Below the pieces are notes generated by a model. It had not been told where the DNA came from. It worked only from the letters and a program-made list of their open reading frames with translations, and did not search any database. A program made the translations under genes and the position numbers. From Paralichthys olivaceus (Eukaryota > Chordata > Actinopteri > Pleuronectiformes > Paralichthyidae), in NCBI RefSeq assembly GCF_024713975.1, contig NC_091099.1, positions 19,635,501 through 19,699,500 on the forward strand: 64,000 nucleotides of DNA. The letters are read 5' to 3'. Positions 48,730 to 60,006 of this stretch are shown here, piece after piece; the stretch's first letter is position 1; each line of letters starts with the position of its first letter.

Positions 48730-49450
48730 AGGCTAGAAGCACGCACTCGGTAGCGGCGAGCATCTGGAGTCTCTGCTGACTGTGTGTGCGGGCTGAAGGG
48801 GAAGCTAGCTGCCTCCGTGTAGCTTCAAGCCGTGAAATTAGCAACGCAGTTCGGAAACAAGACCGGGGAACCGCTGAGCTAAGAAACGATAACATAAGCA
48901 TTTTGACCCGCGGGGTGTCACTTTATTTCAGCTAAAACTGTCCTCTCTGTGCGTCCTGAGAGTCCGCGCCGCAGCGTGTCGCGCCCCGCTCCTAGTAGAG
49001 ATGGCTGTAGGAATAATGCACACTGGGTAAAAACCAATTTATAAACTAACCTCCGAAAAATTTCCAACAATTCCTCCTGTTCGACCACCATGCACCAGTG
49101 CAGGAAACGCTCCGTGGTGCCCGCACGCCGGGAACATGTACAGCAGCACTGTCCCCCGGCCCGCCCCCCTGCGCACCAGGCCCCGTGGTTGGCTGGAGGC
49201 GCACAAATCCCGCTGCTATTGGCCAATCGACATGTCCATCAGTGACGATTCGACGCTGGCGTTTGCAGCTATTCATCTTCCCGGGCCCCTGCCAGACGCC
49301 ATTCCGCGTCGGTTTTCATATTGTCTACGGGTTCGGACTGAAAAGGCGAAGCGCCCTCGTCGGAAATTAATATTTAAATTTGAACGCAAGACGCGGTCCG
49401 ACTGAGGCCGTGTGTTCCCGAGCCGCAGTGAGCCGCGGGATGCGGTTAAG
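48730..49450 (-). promoter_or_regulatory. CpG-rich znf143 promoter and probable first non-coding exon
   Basis: The stretch is GC- and CpG-dense (GTCCGCGCCGCAGCGTGTCGC, CCCGCACGCCGGGAAC). It contains a self-complementary ATTGGCCAAT at 49218-49227, which is two overlapping CCAAT boxes on opposite strands. It lies 1.6-2.3 kb upstream of the znf143 start codon, as expected for the family's untranslated first exon. No clear ZNF143/SBS motif (CCCAGCATGC type) was found here. Confidence 0.5.
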
Positions 49451-51180
49451 TTCGGTTTTTAAAGCGACGTAAACAGCGACGTGTGGGGAGGTTTTTCAGC
49501 CTCCATGTTGAAAACAAGGTGATGTGGGAAAAACAGAGGGAATGTGGGCAATGGAGTGAAGAGAGATCTGTCACAGTGGGGCTAGCATCACATCTGGAAT
49601 ACACAGGCGGCTGAAGAATCAATAAACGAATCATTGAAAAACACAACCAATGCAGATGTTTCCACACGTGTTCACTACATGGTGTACTTCGACAATCATG
49701 CTATAATTCATCATCACAAAGTTCATTTGAGTGATCAGATAAAGAAACATCTCCCTCTTGAAGGGAGGGGTCTCCTCTAAAGTTTAACGACTTGACCAGG
49801 GTCACTGGGTAAGATTATGAAAATGATGTGATTGATATTCTTATAGTATCTGTGGGATATTGGTCCATGTTAGATAGTGCTCCACATCACCATCATCAAA
49901 AGACCAAATGGAGGAATATTTTTAAAGTAATGTGCCCTTCCCTGATTCACAAATCTGTTTAAGGTCACATTAAAGCTGAGCTGTTGGCTCATGATGGTCC
50001 AACATTGTTAATGTTGGTTTCGACACTTTTGCATAAGGTCTGCATCGTTAAAATGCATAAAGTCTAAATATAAAGTGACCTATGTAAAGTGTTTTACAGT
50101 TTACTTACACAAAATATCATTTTGCACAGTAGTGTTTATAATATGTTCATATTTTCTGCATTTTTAAGTGAATTTCCCAACGTGGGATCAATAAATCTGA
50201 TCTTATTATAAAATAATCTATGTAGTATAGTACGTCATTATTTGTGCTGTTTGTTCAAATGCCCAGGCACAGAAAGGTGTACTTAATAACCTGTTCACCT
50301 CAAACAATCATACAGTTGAATCATTTAAATTATGTGGTTTGTGGTGCTGTTGAATTATACTGGATAATGCAGCCTCCAGAGAAGTTGTAGCAGCACGTAA
50401 CCTCAGATGTCCCAGTTGTCCTAAACTCAGAGGCAAAGAATTTCACAGTATGACTCCAGACCTGCCGAGCGCAGCTTTACCGAAGGTCTTTACTTATTGG
50501 TTTAGTGAGCAACAGAGTCTCAACCAGGATATACACTCAGCTCAGGTACACTGACATAATTTACAACCAAGCTGCCATGGAATCATTTTTTATGCTGCAC
50601 ATAATCAATTGTGTTAAAACTGATGTAAGATGTAATTCAGTGATATTTGATACTGACTGAGGTCATTGTAATTAGTGGTGTTGGAAACATGTTTTTGGTA
50701 TAAATCCAAAAAAAAAGAGATGATTCTTTTGTCATGTGTTCATGGTGAAAGTTCATACGTGTGTGAATTCATTTTACCAGCACATGTGATTACTGATGCC
50801 TTTCCATTGTTTCTCGTGTTTCTCTGGTTGAAAATGTTGCTCAGCATATTGTTGTCAATTTACAAAGCAATGCATTTTAGAAAAGAGCTGTGCTGGTACA
50901 CTTTTTAACTAAACTTTAAACATGGAGTTACATCCACATAAATAGATCACTCACAAAAAAGAAAAGTGCAATATAAAGAAAAAATATTTACATCAAAATA
51001 GGAAACAAATTGAAAAGTGCATTGTGGATTAACATTTATGGAATTTGAAGAGAAGCAAAATCCAAATGATGAGGGGAAAGCATAATCGTCCTTGTCACTA
51101 TACTCAAGACAAACAAGAGTAATATTCAACAAGTCAAAAGTAAAGTCAGAGACAATATTGTCAACAATAACAGAGTTAGT
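49451..51180. other. Spacer between znf143 and the Harbinger gene pair
   Basis: No gene supported. At about 50165-50215 (plus) there is a retroposon tail phrase, AGTGAATTTCCCAACGTGGG followed by ATCAATAAA and ATCTTATTA, the usual end of Rex-type LINEs. The first clear CpG-rich sequence of the next gene begins near 51185. Confidence 0.5.
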
Positions 51181-51251
51181 CACAGCGGAAGCAGCGTCAT
51201 CTGCGGCGCGTCGTCGAACGCGAGTTCAGGAGCGAGCATGAACCTGCTGCT

Positions 51252-52662
51252 ATGGATGAGCTGCGATCAAAGCCTCCAGCCGTGAAGCGGAAAAAAGAGG
51301 AAGAAGTGGACGGAGGACTCGGAGGAATCGAACTGGAAACCAGACTGAGCGAGCAGGTCCGTCTGCACAGACACCTGTACGACCACTCCATGAGGGAGCA
51401 CCGAGACCACCACATGGCTCAGAGGTCCTGGGGGAAGATCGCGCAGACTCTCGGGAAAGACGAGGTGTTCTGCAGGAAAGTGTGGAAGAACCTCCGCGAC
51501 CGATACGTACGGGCGAAGAAACGCGTGCACGCTCGCAGCGGCGAGGCTGAAGAAGAGAAGCCGTCACCGATTGTCATGGACATGGAGTGGCTGTGTGACT
51601 TCGTCAAACACCGGGAGAAGGACACGGAGGTATAGAAGATGGGTCTGATTTGACTTTGTTGTCGGTTTAATATTTGTCTTCTGCTTCGACTGTAGCACAG
51701 TAACATTCCCCTCTTGTTTTCATTGTGGAGGAAAATGTGTTTTTGTTTATTGTAGTTGTTGGATGACATTTGCTATGTTGCATGGTTCATAACTTTGGGG
51801 TTCTAATGCTGAATATAATATCAACGTCCCACCATGCTCCTTAACGGTGTTTAAAAAGTGGCAAGTTATATTTTAACCAGATTTGCAGCAGTATTTGTGG
51901 ACATGTTTTTGGGTTATCTCTAATGCGTTTCACAGAGACACAAAGACCACTGGAAGAAGTGGGACACCAATAATAACAAAAAGTAAACGTGCAAAACATT
52001 TTCAGTTTCTCAGGGAATAATTCATGGATCTTCATTACTGATATCTATGAGTGTGAAATTTTGTGCAGCTTGACTGAATTAAAGGCGACTGTAGGGCCTT
52101 GGCTGTGGTCTGAGCTCTACTGACTGCCAAATCAAGCATCACAATTCTTTCACAGTTTTCTAATATAACAGGAACTGATCAAAATGCTAACTTATTTTTG
52201 TTTTTGCATCAGGGAACTGCAACAAAACCGTGCAGTCCTGCAGAGGAGTCACCAGACATCTGCTCAACAGCGGAATACCTATCATCACCAATAATTCTCT
52301 CTGCCTATTCCACCGCATCATGCCTTCCACCATCTCCCTCACCTACAGAGTCCCCATCACCTTGCCTCGGTGCGCCCTCGCCTTCGCCGTCCGCATCTGG
52401 ACGAAAAAGGACGCACAACGACGAGTCCTTATCTTTGAGGTTGGAGAAGCTGCAGGTGGAGAGGATGAAGTTCATGCAACAGTTCAGAGAGAACCAGAAT
52501 AAGCAGGACCAGCAGCAACAAGACACACCACACACACGGTTTGCTCGGGTTTTAGTGGACATGCTGGCTACAGTTGATGAGGCATACCAGCAAGAGGCCA
52601 TGCACAAACTGTACCAAGTCATGTATGAGTACACTACAAAATACCCACGGCTGCCATCCTGA
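51252..52662 (+). CDS. MADF/Myb-like DNA-binding protein of a PIF/Harbinger pair (2 exons, 275 aa)
   Basis: In PIF/Harbinger elements a second protein with a Myb/SANT/MADF domain binds the element ends and carries the nuclease to the nucleus; this has that form. Exon 1 is 51252-51629 (126 codons) with donor GAG|GTATAG; exon 2 is 52213-52662 after GCATCAG, phase 0. The MADF-type domain lies at about residues 30-120 (WGKIAQTLGKDEVFCRKVWKNLRDRYVRAKK, then MEWLCDFVKH). A Ser/Pro-rich linker follows, then a C-terminal BESS-like helix pair (FARVLVDMLATVDEAYQQEA). An AATAAA lies at 52780-52785. The frame is fully open. It converges on the DDE gene at 53288-55265 with 625 bp between stops. Whether it is part of a mobile element or a domesticated host gene is not decided by this sequence. 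Confidence 0.85.
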
Positions 52663-52785
52663 CATTGTGTTCTGTGCTGTCCTCATTTACTGTTTTTTTC
52701 TCTTATCATTGTTGCATTGCATTTCATTGTTGAGTTGCTATTGTTAATTATTATTGTTTGACGTGGGGTTGCATTGTGTAATAAA

Positions 52786-53287
52786 ACCTCTGTTTGCTTA
52801 CCGTATGCTTTTGATTGCTTTAACCCTGCACAGGCAGGAGGATTGTAGTGGCTCAAAGATTGGTCTGTGATCGCTCAAGAGACATGGCACCCATTCTCCA
52901 GATGAGAACATTCAGTCCCTGCCACTACCCAATATGCTCCTGTACAGCTCATTATGCTCTCTACTTAGCATATTAAATGTAATAAATCTCTTCAGAGTAG
53001 TTCTATCCACTCTCCCAAGAACATTCTCACCAGTCCCTGAACAACCATGCTCCTAGACATGTGGGGGCACCAGCTATTTACTCCTCAATATTATTGAGAT
53101 TAGATTATGCAAATGTCTGTGTGTAAAAGAAATATCACCTTCAAACTGAGGAGATAATAAGGAGAACTTGATGCTTTTCTTATGTGAAGTAAGGAATAAT
53201 AATTTAAAAAAAACATAGGTACCACAATTTAGCTAAATATTTTAATGCACAATCAACAAGGCCACTTGAGTTCAGGGAACCTCTGAA
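52786..53287. other. Spacer between the two convergent Harbinger-type genes
   Basis: Both transcripts end into this 500-bp A+T-rich stretch. No repeat ends or further open frames were recognised. Confidence 0.5.
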
Positions 53288-55265
53288 TTACAGGGATAAG
53301 AGTCCTTGCGATGTTAGGAAAAATGATTTCAGGTTATTCCTCGCCGCAATTGCAGCATGGGATGCACGTGTGCAGCAGACTCTCCCTGGGTCTCTCAGGT
53401 TAGTGTGTCTTGTCACAAGGCTCCTCCACTCACCAGGTATGAGTTCACCCGATGCCGCTGTGTTGTCCGTGAAGTTGGGTGGGATGTAGCGGCGGCACAT
53501 TGGAGAATCTGCAACATCACTGTGTGCAAGCATGTTGTGGAGGGCAACACATGCCTTCACGACGTCCACAGCCTTTTCTGGGTTATATTCAATGGGCCTA
53601 CCCAGAATCTTCCAGCGTGCGACCAAGATGCCAAAAGTGTTTTCAATGACCCTCAGGGCCCGTGAGTGGCGGCAGTTGTAGGTCTTCTGAGCATCATCCA
53701 GATTGACACCTGCAACATTTACAAAAGATATTGTAATGAGATTAAACAAAAATACCAATATCAGAGCCACTCTTCATAAGATAAGATGTATTGATGATGA
53801 TGCTGTATTGATCCCGCCTAGAGGAAATTAACTTGTCATAGCAGCAGATGGTCAGAATGAGGTAGACCAGAGAGACTTTTACAGAGTATAAAATAGAACA
53901 ATATATGGCAATAAATTTAAAAATATAAAGTAAAACTTTTTATGCAGCAGTCTGCTGCTGAAGGAGCTGCTTAGGGCCCCCACAGTGTCATGTACAGCAG
54001 GGATACTGAGAGACAGTCTATATAATTCCATTAGATACGATCACAAAAACTACACTGAATATTCTGAAAATAAATAAGAAATAAATTAAATTGTCATGCA
54101 TAGTCAACTTTTTAGCCTTGTAGTAACAGTCCCTGGCCAGTGGGAGGGTACTGCAGAAGCCCCCTCAGCAGACTGTGGTCAAGTGACAACCTTTGTCAGA
54201 AATTATGGAATAAAGGGATTTTACAGTAGAGTAAAAGATTTGCTCGTCCCGTATCATGGACTACCTGCATTTGCCATACATTCTGTAATACGTGCGCACT
54301 TGAAATCAGGAAAAGAAGAAGTCTGCTCACTTGACCGCGGTCTCAGCATCCCTACCTCCAGTATCCTTGACGCAGGCCGGGCTGAGAGGTGTTCATGATG
54401 GATTTCACTCACAAAAAGTGTAGTGCTTAAATGCATTACCTGAGTATGGCCGCATTAAGTTCTCGTGCAGAGGGAAGGCAGCATCTCCCAGGAAGACATG
54501 GGGCAGCCTGGTGCTGGAGCCGGGCAGGGTCACAGGTTGTGGGAGCTCCAGAGTTTTCTGCACGAGTCTCGACCCAAAGCGACTGATGCGGAAAACCCTC
54601 CTCTCGTTCTCACAGTCATATGATGCAATGTCCACCACCGTGAACCGGTGGTGCGCGTCACAGGCGGCGAACAAGTCAATGGACTGTGCGCCGTTACAGT
54701 GGACAGAGTCAGTGCCTGTCCTGATGCTAACGCGTCTGTCGTCTATACAACCCACACAGTTAGGGAAGTCCCACAGTCTCCAGAAGTCCTGTGCGATATC
54801 CGTCCATTCAGTCCCTTTAGGCAGAGACACATAGTCCTCCTCCAGCGCCTGCCAGATGGCCGAGCACATCTCAGACACGATGCGGGACACGGTGGTCACC
54901 CCCAGCTTGTAGCTGTCAGCGACACATTTCTGGCTGCTTCCGGACGCCAGCAGCCTCAGAGTGACCGCCAGCCTCTCCTGCACACCCACCGGGCTGCTGT
55001 GGGTCCTGTCGTGGCGAATGAACGGCTCGACCCGGCGGAGCAGGTCGTCGAACCGATGCGCAGACATCCCAAAATAGCTGAAGTGCATCCCCTCGTCCAG
55101 CGTCCTCATGGGTTTCACCAGGACGCTGAATTCTCCCAGGACACTCCTGTCCTCGTTGGGAGGACGAACTGACCACCGTCTCTTCCGTCGCCTTTTAGCC
55201 AGCAAGCTGAGGATTAAGAGTTCCTCCTCCTCGAACATCTGCAAGATCATCTGAGCCGCCGCCAT
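53288..55265 (-). CDS. PIF/Harbinger DDE nuclease, HARBI1-like (2 exons, 415 aa)
   Basis: The product is a DDE_Tnp_4 family protein, the catalytic partner in PIF/Harbinger transposition and the family that gave the host gene HARBI1. Exon 1 is 54440-55265 (275 codons plus 1 nt), donor CAG|GTAATG. Exon 2 is 53288-53709, acceptor GTTGCAG. The frame is open throughout. The HTH-like region is near 95-130 (SSQKCVADSYKLGVTTVSRI). The candidate catalytic triad is D175 (VGCIDDRR), D261 (FLGDAAFPL) and E298 (RVIENTFGILVARW). The usual IDG after the first Asp is IDD here, and the NYKG-type block is altered to HCNGAQS. HARBI1 is about 350 aa. The 730-bp intron holds a LINE tail. Terminal inverted repeats were not found on either side of the pair, so domestication is possible. 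Confidence 0.87.
53775..54040 (-). mobile_element. LINE 3' end (Rex-like) inside the nuclease intron
   Basis: Read on the plus strand it begins with AAGATAAGATGTATTGATG, then TGATCCCGCCTAGAGGAAATT, the reverse complement of a Rex-type LINE tail. AATGAGGTAGACCAGAGAGAC with TTTTACAGAGTATAAAAT and a GCAGTCTGCTGCTGAAGGAGC-like block follow. It is a truncated copy, antisense on the plus strand and therefore in the same sense as the nuclease gene. Confidence 0.6.
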
Positions 55266-55275
55266 TCAGTTTGTT

Positions 55276-55312
55276 TTCTTCTTCTTCTTCTTCTTCTTCT
55301 TCTTCTTCTTCT
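55276..55312. repeat. (CTT)n microsatellite
   Basis: About twelve CTT units, 11 bp upstream of the nuclease start codon, so GAA repeats in that gene's 5' UTR. Confidence 0.95.
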
Positions 55313-56006
55313 CTGGATGAGGCTGCCGCATAATTTCTTAGCTTTACCGCCCCCCAGCTGGTGAAGTGTGGATCAGGCTGTCATATTTATATTATCTATT
55401 CAAGGCGCTTTAATGTCCTCTACCGTTTGTTATTAAAGTTCTTATTAACATTCTGATCACATTTTTTTTACATAGGCAAGGCAATTTCATTAACAGAGCA
55501 CATGTCATGCACGGAGGTAGATTCAAGATGCTGAACAGGAACATTCAAACCAACACAGAGACAGAATTATAAGACAAAAATGTAAATCTGAAAGCACAGT
55601 AATCAAAAATTAAAAAGTGTACAATAAAAGAGATAAAAGAAATAAAAATGATAAATCTGTATCAACATTTAAAAATAAGTTGAAAGGGAAAAATACAAAT
55701 TTAACAAAATATGATGATGACTTGTGAATAAAAACCTTTCTACCGGGTAGATATAGAGACTGTGGAATTAATATTCTACTTAAATGAAATTTATTGTGAG
55801 CCAGTTATGAATGCCATAATAAAAATTATGAATTCCTTTTAAGAACATTTCTGCATCCCCCCCCCCTCTCTCTCTCTCTGTTGACGGACGGTTTCTCAGT
55901 GGCGACACCTATCGTTCTGGAGAAAACTGCAGTGAGTCGCCATATCATCGCGGTGGGGGACAGGACAGACTCTCGCAGCCTCGGTCTGACTCATTTACCC
56001 GCCGTC
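55313..56006. other. Spacer and nrip3 upstream region
   Basis: Contains TTACCGCCCCCCAGCTGGTG at about 55345-55365, then A+T-rich DNA, then a C7 and (CT)n run at 55858-55880. From about 55890 CpGs appear (ATCATCGCGGTGGGGGAC, CTCTCGCAGCCTCGG), marking the nrip3 promoter or 5' UTR. An ATG at 55881 is in frame with nrip3 and would add 42 residues, but family members start at the inner ATG. Confidence 0.5.
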
Positions 56007-58843
56007 ATGTTCCCAGGGATGCGGGTGGAGGAGCAGGAGGACGCCGCGGCTCTGAGGCAGCAGAGGAGACTGAAACAGGCGATCAGGTTCCTGCATAAAG
56101 ACTCCGCTGATCTGCTGCCTCTGGATGGACTCAAGATGCTCGGCACTTCTAAACAAGGGGTGAGCCCCACCTGACAGGCCTTCTAACACACTTATCACAT
56201 CCATCATATTAGGACTTGTTCACCGTTTAAACTGGCTGAGCCTCTACCTTTATTTTAGATACCTCTTTTATCAATATTAAACAAATCCAATTTATTATTA
56301 GTCAGAATCATCACCCAGTATTTATTTCTAATTTCTAATTGTCATTCAGAATGTATTTACACCTATAATATGACACAGACATTGTTTTCTTGAAGCTTCT
56401 TCTGAATGCAAATGTTCTAATTCAACATTATTCGTTTCATTGTCATCATGAACATGTTTCACGTAACATTTTCCTTTCCAACCAAAATCCCCCCCTTTCA
56501 CAGTGACACAAAAGGTGCCTGTCTGGTGTGAAGCAGGTGAACATTGGACGCATGAAGAACATGGGATGTTTGAAGAACATGTTACACTTGCAGCATCTGC
56601 TCCTCACAAAGCCCTCACATCCTGACATTTCACAGCTCCCCTCCTCATTTGATTGCAAGGGGCAGTGGTATATTTCAACAGCCAAACAAACCTCAACGAC
56701 TGTGAAAATGTGATACTGCATGTGTCCATGTCTCTTAATCTGACATTTACATTTTACTGACACCCTTGAACTCAAACCTATAAGTAACTTGGTACAACTT
56801 CTTGTTGAAGTATGTAAGTAACATTTACTCTCATTTTAGTTTATCTGCATGTTCTCCGGACACTGAAGAAGCTCAGAAGTTCATCAGGCAGTGACCTTAT
56901 ACAGTATTGACTGCAGCTCCACAGAAATGAAATGAGAACTCGGCCCATTTTCTAACCAAGCTCCTATTGTTTTGTATTTTGACTGCAGCAGCCGCACCAT
57001 ATTCTGCAGAAGCGCATGCTGGAGGCCAAGCTTTCCCGGGAAAGGATTAACTTGTGCGAAGTGACGGTGAACAACGGGGGGGTCCTCCTGAGCTGCAGTC
57101 CTTTAAATTCACGTGAAGACGAGGAAGAAGAGAGGGAATATTTGATTTATGTGCAATGTAAGGTGAGTGGAAGATGGCCAGTTGGTAACGGTGCATATAA
57201 TTTGTAGATAAAAAAAAAGATACAGTATTACAGTTGCTTCATGAAGTTAAGTCATTTGCATCCTTCATACAACCATTTCCACCTTGACCTCCTTTGCGTG
57301 TCTGCAGTGCGTAGGACAGGAGGTGAATGTGCTGATCGACACGGGCTGCAAACTGAACCTGATGTCCTCTCTGACTGTGGAGACGTTAGGGTGAGAGGAT
57401 TCAGAGCAAGCACTCTCAGCATCTTACCGTTTGTCTGACATTAGTTCATTTTCAATATCCAGAGGGTAATGCTTTTGTTTCTCTCAAAGTTTGAAAGAGC
57501 TGGTGGAGGAGAACAAAGTGGAGATGGATGGGTTTCCATTTCAGAGTAAACTCTACATCGACGGCCACATCAAGGGGCTCAGTCTGACCATCGGACAACT
57601 CAGGATAATGTGCTCATTTGCCATACTTGGTAAGGAAGAGAAATACGAGTGATTCAAGAGTAGAAATGCCTCACTGAGACTGTAACCACTCTGATATTAT
57701 TGTCCAACAATATGTATTTGCAGAAAGTGACAGGCCCCTGATGTCGCTGGGAAACAAAACCCTTAAGTCACTGAAGGTAAATCATTTCCTTCACCTCGAC
57801 TTCATCTTCAGAAACATATAAACACTGTAGATATGATAATAACTAACTGACTTTGCTCATGCAATGTGTTATCTTTTAAAAGTGTGTTATTGACACTGAA
57901 AAGCAGATGTTGGTGTTTGGGACAGCTGTGAGGGAGCAAGTTCCATTTGCTAAAAAGCCATTCAGAGAAAGGTAACATGATCATTTCATCTCCTTTAATT
58001 CATTGTCACTGTCTGAGTACATGTCCTCTTTTACAAACACATTTCATTTAGAAAAATGAGAATCAAGTTACTGTGTCATTGCAAACAAACTGCATATTGT
58101 TGCAAAAAGCTCATCCTAAATGCAGTTTGGGAAACTGTTGCATGTTTCATGCTTTATTTTGTTCTTGGACATAACAGAGAAACAAGCAGAAATAAAATAA
58201 CAAAACATATTAAACTCAGCAGATTACAAACTAAGGCTCAAGTACTAAGGCTGAAGTAATTAAATATTTTAATTACTACTTAAGTATCTTTCTTATACCT
58301 GTAATTCTCTTTAAGCCGTAGTAGTACAAAATAGTTGTAATACACCATTTATTTGGTATCTGCAGATACTTGTACTTACTAGTTACTTTGCAAATGAAAA
58401 TTTTCAAAACCTATAATGAGCATTGAAATGTAAAGTAGTTACTGAAAAATTGGCTCATGTTAAAATAGCCATAATATTATAAAGCAGCTTGCATGCAACT
58501 GAATTAATAATAACCATAAACATATATTGTTTATTATTACTTATAATAATATCACAAAGACAGAGCCCATTTTGGCTGCATAGTGAGTCATTTTACTTGC
58601 TACATTTTTACTTAATGATAACTTGAACGTGTGTTGTTAACTTCACTTAAATTACAGATACTTATTCCTGCTCTGCTTAAAACTGAATGCATTGTTGGTA
58701 ATACAAGTCTTTTTAAAAGAAAACTGTGGTCTAATCAGCATGTGTAACATATAAAGACACAAATCTTAATTTAAACAGGTCGTTTCTGCTTCTTCTTCTC
58801 TTTGTGCAGCAGCTCCTCTGACTTCGGAGACCTGGGATACTGA
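56007..58843 (+). CDS. nrip3: Nuclear receptor-interacting protein 3 (7 coding exons, 241 aa)
   Basis: A vertebrate host protein with a retropepsin-like fold, in the NRIP2/NRIP3 group; its cellular role is poorly defined. Exons: 56007-56159, 56989-57162, 57308-57390, 57490-57629, 57724-57776, 57883-57971, 58810-58843; phases close. The total of 241 aa equals human NRIP3 as I recall it. The N-terminus has LRQQRRLKQAIRFLHKDSAD and LLPLDGLKMLG, the family hallmark. The protease-like domain holds VLIDTGCKLNLMS, with the DTG catalytic-type motif intact near residue 120. It continues through SLTIGQLRIMCSFAIL and LKSLKCVIDTEKQML. The C-terminus is Ser-rich (SSSDFGDLGY). The last intron (838 bp) carries a diverged DNA repeat. 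Next to it on human 11p15.4 lie TMEM9B, ASCL3 and C11orf16, which fits the neighbour seen here. Confidence 0.95.
58234..58690. repeat. Degenerate ACTTAAGTA-type MITE in nrip3 intron 6
   Basis: CTCAAGTACTAAGGCTGAAG, CTACTTAAGTATC, GATACTTGTACTTACTAGTT ACTTTGCA-like and ATTTTACTTGCTACATTTTT phrases identify the fish repeat rich in 'ACTTTTACTTAAGTA'. It is heavily diverged. A second copy is at 60007-60395. Confidence 0.5.
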
Positions 58844-59057
58844 TCTTCTCACCACCAACACACAAAGTGACCAAAAGCAATAGAAATATTATCTACTCTT
58901 CTAACTAGATGGATCATTGGGCAAAATTCTGATTTCTCACCTTGCACATTCTTACTTTCTCTCTGCCCTTTTCCTCAATGCACTCATGGGTCACTGGTGA
59001 CGTCACGTTAACATCAAGACATCGGTTAACACAGCAAGTTCCTCGTGTAGCACCGAC

Positions 59058-59063
59058 AATAAA
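59058..59063 (+). terminator. Candidate nrip3 poly(A) signal (AATAAA)
   Basis: AATAAA about 215 bp beyond the nrip3 stop codon, giving a short 3' UTR. Confidence 0.4.
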
Positions 59064-60006
59064 TAGCCTCCCTGTAGCATATTATATTATTTACTGTTGT
59101 CACTGCAGTAGAAGTTGTAGTGCTGTAAACATTATAGCTATAGGTTGTGATAGAAGTGTGATCTAAAACTCTTAATAATAATAGTAATACTACATTTTAT
59201 TTCATGGCATCTTTCTAATCACCCGATGAAACCAGACATTACATCATACATATTGTACTCTACATTATATTTATATCTGAAATCAATCTCGTTGCTGATA
59301 AGCTTTGCACAATGTACCACACAGACCTACTGTTTATCTACTGTATTTTATAATGTTGTTAATGTGTTTTCTAGTCTGAGACATGTATTTGCATCGAGGT
59401 CACTGCCTGAAAGTGACTCTTGTGACTTGTTTTAACACGTGACTGTAGCAAAGTACATAAAATGAAATCCCAAATGATGTGATGTGAATGTTTTTCCTTA
59501 TGTGCCTTTGCATACTTTGCCCCAAAGAAGATTCAGCAGCTAACACTACATAACACACAATATAATACATCTCTCTTTAATAACTTCTCCCTGTGCTGTT
59601 TTATCTGAGGAGCACTTATAAAACTGGGCCAGCTAAAAGTAGCGTGACATAATTAGAGCTGTTAATGAGAGGTAACACTGAAGAGGGTTACTGTTACATA
59701 ACAACTGCGTCGTGACAGTAGTGTTTGGTAACGCACCCTGGTTGGCTGGTTGGCAGGTGAACAGCCCCCCCAGTGGCCATGATTCTGAACACTTCTCCAT
59801 GGAAACCAGCATCAACAGTGAGGCCAAGTTGACGCCTGCAGCTGACTGTGCACACCACTTTAAAGTGTAGGTAAACTTAACTTAGATTAAATAACCAGGA
59901 AAGATTTGTGTATTTAGCTGCTTACTTTACTGTTGTGCTATTTGTGCTGACAGAACATTAACAGTTTCCTGTTTTAAACTTGTGTTTATGTCTGGACTTT
60001 GTTTCA
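59064..60006. other. Spacer between nrip3 and the VWA gene
   Basis: No supported gene. At 59801-59869 an ATG opens 23 codons ending at a TAG that abuts a GTAAAC donor-like sequence. It could be an untranslated or alternative first exon of the next gene, but the frame does not join it. Confidence 0.4.

Noticed and set aside
49098-49405. Plus-strand frames leaving the znf143 promoter
   Set aside because: Chance frames in a CpG island; no recognised protein.
54648-55172. 174-residue plus-strand frame
   Set aside because: Antisense shadow of the Harbinger nuclease exon 1.
55881-56006. Upstream in-frame ATG adding 42 residues to nrip3
   Set aside because: Family members begin at the position matching MFPGMRVEEQ, and with the inner start the protein is exactly 241 aa.
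59801-59869. Possible coding first exon of the VWA gene (METSINSEAK...)
   Set aside because: The frame stops immediately before the donor and its phase does not fit the 60735 acceptor, so it can at most be untranslated.
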